Assembly: GCA_046094505.1 (NCBI GenBank)
Contig: JBJTHN010000065.1
Span: forward strand, 8,729-72,728
Direction of reading: 5' to 3'
DNA length: 64,000 bases
Source of the DNA: RFTU01 sp046094505
Lineage (GTDB): Bacteria > Pseudomonadota > Gammaproteobacteria > Burkholderiales > Burkholderiaceae_C
The notes under the pieces are model-generated. The model did no database searches and was not told the origin of the DNA. It worked only from the letters and a program-made list of their open reading frames with translations. Each line of letters starts with the position of its first letter. Position 1 is the stretch's first letter. Below are positions 60,246-64,000 of the stretch, piece after piece. The position numbers and the translations under genes are program-made.

Positions 60246-63200
60246 ATGAGCAACGAAGCACACCCAGCCCCCTTGCTGCACCTCGAGTTTCCGCAGGCCC
60301 TGCCGGTCAGCCAGCGCCGGCACGACATCATGCAGGCCCTGCAGGCCCACCAGGTGCTGATCGTGTGCGGGGAAACGGGCTCGGGCAAGACAACCCAACT
60401 GCCCAAGATGGCCCTGGCCCTGGGGCGTGGTGCGGCGCGCGCGCCTGGCGAACGCCCGCGCTTGATCGGCCACACACAGCCACGGCGCATCGCCGCATCC
60501 AGCGTGGCCAAGCGCATTGCCGAAGAGTTGCAGACCCCTTTGGGCGAAGTGGTGGGCTACAAGGTTCGTTTTCAGGACCGGCTGCAGCCCGGTGCACGGG
60601 TCAAGTTGATGACCGACGGCATCTTGCTGGCCGAGGCGCAGGGCGATCCCTTGCTGAGGGCGTATGACACCCTCATCGTGGACGAGGCCCATGAGCGCAG
60701 CCTCAACATCGATTTCTTGCTGGGCCACCTGCGTCAAATCCTGCCGCGGCGGCCTGACCTCAAATTGATCGTCACCTCGGCCACCATCGATGCGGAGCGC
60801 TTCGCCCAGCACTTTGCCGGGCCCAAGGGGCCTGCACCGGTGTTCATGGTGAGCGGGCGCACCTATCCGGTGGAGGTGCGCTGGCGGCCGTTTGAAGAGT
60901 CCAAAGACCGCGACCTTCAGGATGCGATTGCACAGGCCGTCGACGAACTGTGGCGCGGTGGTGCGCAGGGCGGCGACATCCTGGTGTTTCTGCCCGGCGA
61001 GCGCGAAATCCGAGAGGCCGCCGACCACCTGCGCAAGCACCTGGCCGCCCATCCGGTGCTGCGCAGCGCCGACATCCTGCCGCTGTTCGCGCGCCTGAGC
61101 CAGGCTGAACAGGACCGCGTGTTTTCCGCCAGCAATGGGCGGCGCATCGTGCTGTCCACCAACGTGTCGGAGACCTCGCTGACCGTGCCCGGCATCCGGT
61201 TTGTGGTGGATGCCGGCACGGCGCGCGTCAAGCGCTACAGCTACCGGCACAAGGTGGAACAGCTGCAGGTGGAGCCGATCAGCCAGGCCGCGGCCAACCA
61301 GCGCGCCGGCCGTTGCGGCCGTGTGGCTGCAGGCGTGTGCATCCGGCTTTACGACGAAGCCGGCTTTGCAGCGCGGCCTGCCTTCACCGACCCGGAGATC
61401 TTGCGCAGTTCCTTGGCCAGTGTCATTTTGCGCATGAAGAGCCTGGGCCTGGGAGACGTGGAAGACTTCCCCTTCTTGGAGGCACCGCCGCGCAAAGCCA
61501 TTGCCGACGGTTATGCCTTGTTGGCTGAGCTGGATGCGGTCGATGAGCAGTTGGCGCTGACCGATTTGGGCCGCGCCCTGGCGCGTTTGCCGCTGGACCC
61601 CAAGATCGGCCGCATGATCTTGGCTGCGAAAGACCGTGCCTGTCTTACCGAGATGCTGGTGATTGCCAGTGCCATGAGCTGCCAGGATGTGCGTGACAGG
61701 CCTCTGGAGGCCCAGGCGGCAGCCGATGCGCGGCACAAGCCCTTCGATGACGAACGCTCGGAGTTCATGGGCACGCTGCGCTTGTGGCAATGGATCGAGG
61801 AGGGGCGCGGGCATGGCACGGGGCAGGCCACCCACAAGCTGTCCAACCGGCAGCAGGAGGCCCGCCTGCGTGAGCAGTTCATCAACCCCCGGCGCGTGCG
61901 CGAGTGGCGCGACGTGCACGCCCAACTGCACACCGTGGTGGCCGAGCACGGCTGGCGCCTGAACAGCGAACCGGCGGGCTATGAACCGCTGCATCTGTCT
62001 CTGTTGACCGGCCTGCTGGGCAATGTGGGCCTGAAGTCTGATGAAGAGGAGCACTACCTGGGCGCGCGGGGTATCCGATTCTGGCGGCACCCCGGGGCGC
62101 ACCTGAGCCGCAAGCCGGGACGCTGGATCATGGTGGCGGAACTGGTGGAGACCACCCGTCTGTTCGGACGGGGCATTGCGGCCATTGAGCCGGGCTGGAT
62201 TGTTCAGGTGGGTGCTCACCTGCTGAAGAAGCAACTGCTGGAGCCGCATTGGGAGCGCAAGGCCGGTGAGGTGGTGGCCTTGGAGCGGGCCACGTTGTAC
62301 GGGCTGCTCGTCTATGCCAACCGCCGCATCAGCTACTCCAAGGTCGACCCCACCGTGGCCCGCGAGATCTTCATCCGTGAAGCCCTGGTGCAGGGTGATG
62401 TCCCGCCAGAGTGGGATCAACGCTTTGCCTTCTTGCCCCACAACCGCCGGGCGGTCCGCTCGGTAGAGGCCTTGGAGCACAAATCAAGGCGGCAAGACCT
62501 GCTGGTGGATGACGCCCTCATTGAGGCCTACTACGGCGAGCACTTGGGCGAGCAGGTTTGCAGCGCTGCCACCCTGGAGCGCTGGTACCGGGTGGCCCGT
62601 CAGCAGCACCCCGATGTGCTCAAGCTCACCCCCGAAGAGCTGATGCGGCACGAGGCCGCAGGCATCACCACACAGGCGTTTCCGAAGATCGTGCGGCTGG
62701 GTGGTGTGGACTGTGCGGCCAGCTACCTGCATGAACCTGGCGACACGCGCGATGGTGTGACGGTCACGGTTCCACTGTACGCGCTCAACCAGGTGCAAGA
62801 GGCCCGCTGCGAGTGGCTGGTGCCCGGCATGCTGAAAGAGAAGGTCCACCTCCTGCTGAAATCAATGCCGCAGAAATTGCGGCGACAGTGCGTACCACTG
62901 CCGGACTATGCGGCAGGATTTTGTGATCGTATTCATACGGCTAAAAAATTTGCGCAAAGTGCGCTACTGGATGCTTTGATCGCTGATGTGCGGCAGCAAA
63001 CCACCACCGTCGTCAAGCTGGCAGACTTTAAATTAGAGACGCTGCCTGCGCATCATTTCATGAACTTCGAGCTGATTGATGAGCATGGCCGTCAGCTGGA
63101 TATGGGCCGTAATCTATCGGCGCTGCAAGGCGAGTACGGTTCACAAGCGCGCGAGCAGTTTCAGAAAATCGTCGAACAAGCAGTTGCGATAACCGAAGTC

Positions 63201-63920
63201 GATGGTGATAGTGAGACGGGCTCCTCGTTGACGTCATCATCAGGCAGGCTAGCGACAAGTTCGGTAGAGAGTTCAAAAGCGAATTCAGAAAAAAATGCGT
63301 TAGCAAGTTCGGCGGCTGTAACGCGATCGACATCACGTGGCTTCAGCGCGGAAGCAGCTCAAGGTACTTCTTCTTCAGCCTCTGCCACCGGGGCCGCCTA
63401 CCAAAGCCTGACCACCTGGTCGTTTGGCGAGTTACCCGAGTTGCTGGAGATTCCTCAAGGGCGTCAGAAGCTGATCGGATTTCCTGCGCTGGTCGATAAA
63501 TTGAGTCATTGCGATATCGAAGTATTTGATGACCCGACCGAGGCTGCCAGTATTCATCTTAACGGCCTGCGCCGGCTATTTGCCATCCAACTGAAAGATC
63601 AGCTGAAATATCTGGAAAAAAATGTCCCTGGTCTTCAGCAGATGGGTATGCAGTTTGTTGGTTTGGGGTCGCAAGAAGAGTTGCGCGATCAGATTATTCA
63701 AGCGGGTTTGGCGCGTGCCTGTCTGCAAGCACCGCTACCTAATAATCAGAGTGAGTTCTCGATCCGACGTGATGAAGGTAAGTCGCGGCTGAACCTGCTG
63801 GTCAATGAGATTGCGCGTCTGGTGGGACAAATTTTGTCGGAGCATCACGGCTTACAGAAGAAGCTGCAGGGTCTCAAAGCACACCCGGGCGCTCATGCCG
63901 ATATCAGCGCGCATTATTAA
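60246..63920 (+). CDS. hrpA: ATP-dependent RNA helicase HrpA
   Basis: DEAH-box helicase (1224 aa) implicated in rescuing stalled ribosomes. Walker A GETGSGKTTQLPK is at residue 42, DEAHERS at 146, VTSATIDAERF follows, then TNVSETSLTVPGIRFVVD and NQRAGRCGR. The C-terminal half is the DUF3418 region, ending in EIARLVGQILSEHHGLQKKL. From about codon 870 base composition and codon use change sharply to a lower-GC type, although the frame and family match continue. A Ser/Thr/Ala-rich linker of about 75 residues lies near 985-1055. Confidence 0.94.
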   Translation: MSNEAHPAPLLHLEFPQALPVSQRRHDIMQALQAHQVLIVCGETGSGKTTQLPKMALALGRGAARAPGERPRLIGHTQPRRIAASSVAKRIAEELQTPLGEVVGYKVRFQDRLQPGARVKLMTDGILLAEAQGDPLLRAYDTLIVDEAHERSLNIDFLLGHLRQILPRRPDLKLIVTSATIDAERFAQHFAGPKGPAPVFMVSGRTYPVEVRWRPFEESKDRDLQDAIAQAVDELWRGGAQGGDILVFLPGEREIREAADHLRKHLAAHPVLRSADILPLFARLSQAEQDRVFSASNGRRIVLSTNVSETSLTVPGIRFVVDAGTARVKRYSYRHKVEQLQVEPISQAAANQRAGRCGRVAAGVCIRLYDEAGFAARPAFTDPEILRSSLASVILRMKSLGLGDVEDFPFLEAPPRKAIADGYALLAELDAVDEQLALTDLGRALARLPLDPKIGRMILAAKDRACLTEMLVIASAMSCQDVRDRPLEAQAAADARHKPFDDERSEFMGTLRLWQWIEEGRGHGTGQATHKLSNRQQEARLREQFINPRRVREWRDVHAQLHTVVAEHGWRLNSEPAGYEPLHLSLLTGLLGNVGLKSDEEEHYLGARGIRFWRHPGAHLSRKPGRWIMVAELVETTRLFGRGIAAIEPGWIVQVGAHLLKKQLLEPHWERKAGEVVALERATLYGLLVYANRRISYSKVDPTVAREIFIREALVQGDVPPEWDQRFAFLPHNRRAVRSVEALEHKSRRQDLLVDDALIEAYYGEHLGEQVCSAATLERWYRVARQQHPDVLKLTPEELMRHEAAGITTQAFPKIVRLGGVDCAASYLHEPGDTRDGVTVTVPLYALNQVQEARCEWLVPGMLKEKVHLLLKSMPQKLRRQCVPLPDYAAGFCDRIHTAKKFAQSALLDALIADVRQQTTTVVKLADFKLETLPAHHFMNFELIDEHGRQLDMGRNLSALQGEYGSQAREQFQKIVEQAVAITEVDGDSETGSSLTSSSGRLATSSVESSKANSEKNALASSAAVTRSTSRGFSAEAAQGTSSSASATGAAYQSLTTWSFGELPELLEIPQGRQKLIGFPALVDKLSHCDIEVFDDPTEAASIHLNGLRRLFAIQLKDQLKYLEKNVPGLQQMGMQFVGLGSQEELRDQIIQAGLARACLQAPLPNNQSEFSIRRDEGKSRLNLLVNEIARLVGQILSEHHGLQKKLQGLKAHPGAHADISAHY

Positions 63921-64000
63921 TGAGTTTGGCCAGCTAGGCAAGCGATATTTCCCGTTCGGGAAATTTATAGCTCAGACACCCTCTATTCGATAAAAAATTC
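62855..64000. other. Low-GC segment of foreign character
   Basis: Upstream codons end almost always in G or C. From about 62855 codons such as AAA, TTA, ATT, GCA, GAT and TTT become common, and sampled 60-base lines fall to about 43-50 percent GC, against well over 60 percent before. The change occurs within one conserved stretch of hrpA and persists to the window end. Confidence 0.8.
63947..63966 (+). terminator. Terminator-like hairpin after hrpA
   Basis: ATTTCCCG and CGGGAAAT pair around TT, followed by a short TTAT. It lies 27 bases after the hrpA stop. The T-tract is short, so strength is uncertain. No gene is recognised from 63921 to the end. Confidence 0.55.

Noticed and set aside
58842..62480. 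1212-codon minus-strand frame starting inside hrpA
   Set aside because: Only its last 447 residues are a real protein (ArgA). The rest is the antisense of hrpA and is low-complexity.
63190..63410. Ser/Thr-rich stretch in HrpA as a frameshifted segment
   Set aside because: The reading frame resumes with conserved HrpA sequence (WSFGELPELLEI) after it, so it behaves as a disordered linker.

Overview
The window is a 64 kb piece of a high-GC beta-proteobacterial chromosome, most like Burkholderiales/Comamonadaceae. The evidence is gene order (tRNA-Leu then nuoA-N then a DUF2818 gene; uppS-cdsA-dxr-rseP-bamA-skp-lpx; argA beside yggX), a very long sigma-70 with a Lys/Ala-rich head, and a small H-NS-type protein. 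Genus cannot be fixed from sequence alone. Nearly every base is coding, genes commonly overlap by 1-4 bases, and no gene-free stretch exceeds 300 bases.

Layout. 61-145: tRNA-Leu(GAG), followed by hairpins. 328-15002: the complete 14-gene respiratory complex I operon nuoA-N, trailed by DUF2818, a Nudix ADP-ribose pyrophosphatase and a DUF1178 zinc-binding protein. 16561-20667 (minus): FAD-linked 2-hydroxyacid dehydrogenase, DUF2069, alpha/beta hydrolase and O-acetylhomoserine sulfhydrylase. 20776-23587: CBS-pair protein, chorismate synthase and an MFS transporter, meeting the fused NAD(P)HX repair enzyme tail to tail. 25403-40760: translation and envelope biogenesis genes: rpsB-tsf-pyrH-frr, then undecaprenyl, CDP-DAG and MEP isoprenoid enzymes, RseP, BamA, Skp, lipid A genes, rnhB and an rRNA methyltransferase. 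40754-44134: divergent ppsR/ppsA. 44265-47387: rpsF-priB-rpsR-rplI and dnaB. 47460-53043 (minus): hemH-hslR and the heat-shock set grpE-dnaK-dnaJ. 53188-57995 (minus): dnaG and rpoD. 58110-60185 (minus): argA-yggX and an H-NS-like gene. 60246-63920: hrpA.

This is mainly conserved housekeeping DNA; I see no CRISPR array, prophage, insertion sequence or defence island. The best second-look items are: an abrupt composition switch inside hrpA near 62,855 that runs to the window end (recombination or chimeric assembly); two sigma-32-type heat-shock promoters, one overlapping the hslR stop codon; probable autoregulatory leaders of rpsB and rpsF; a possible CUG start for priB; a BamA whose usual VRGF/Y motif reads VRVF; and a palindrome sitting on the -35 element of the H-NS-family gene.
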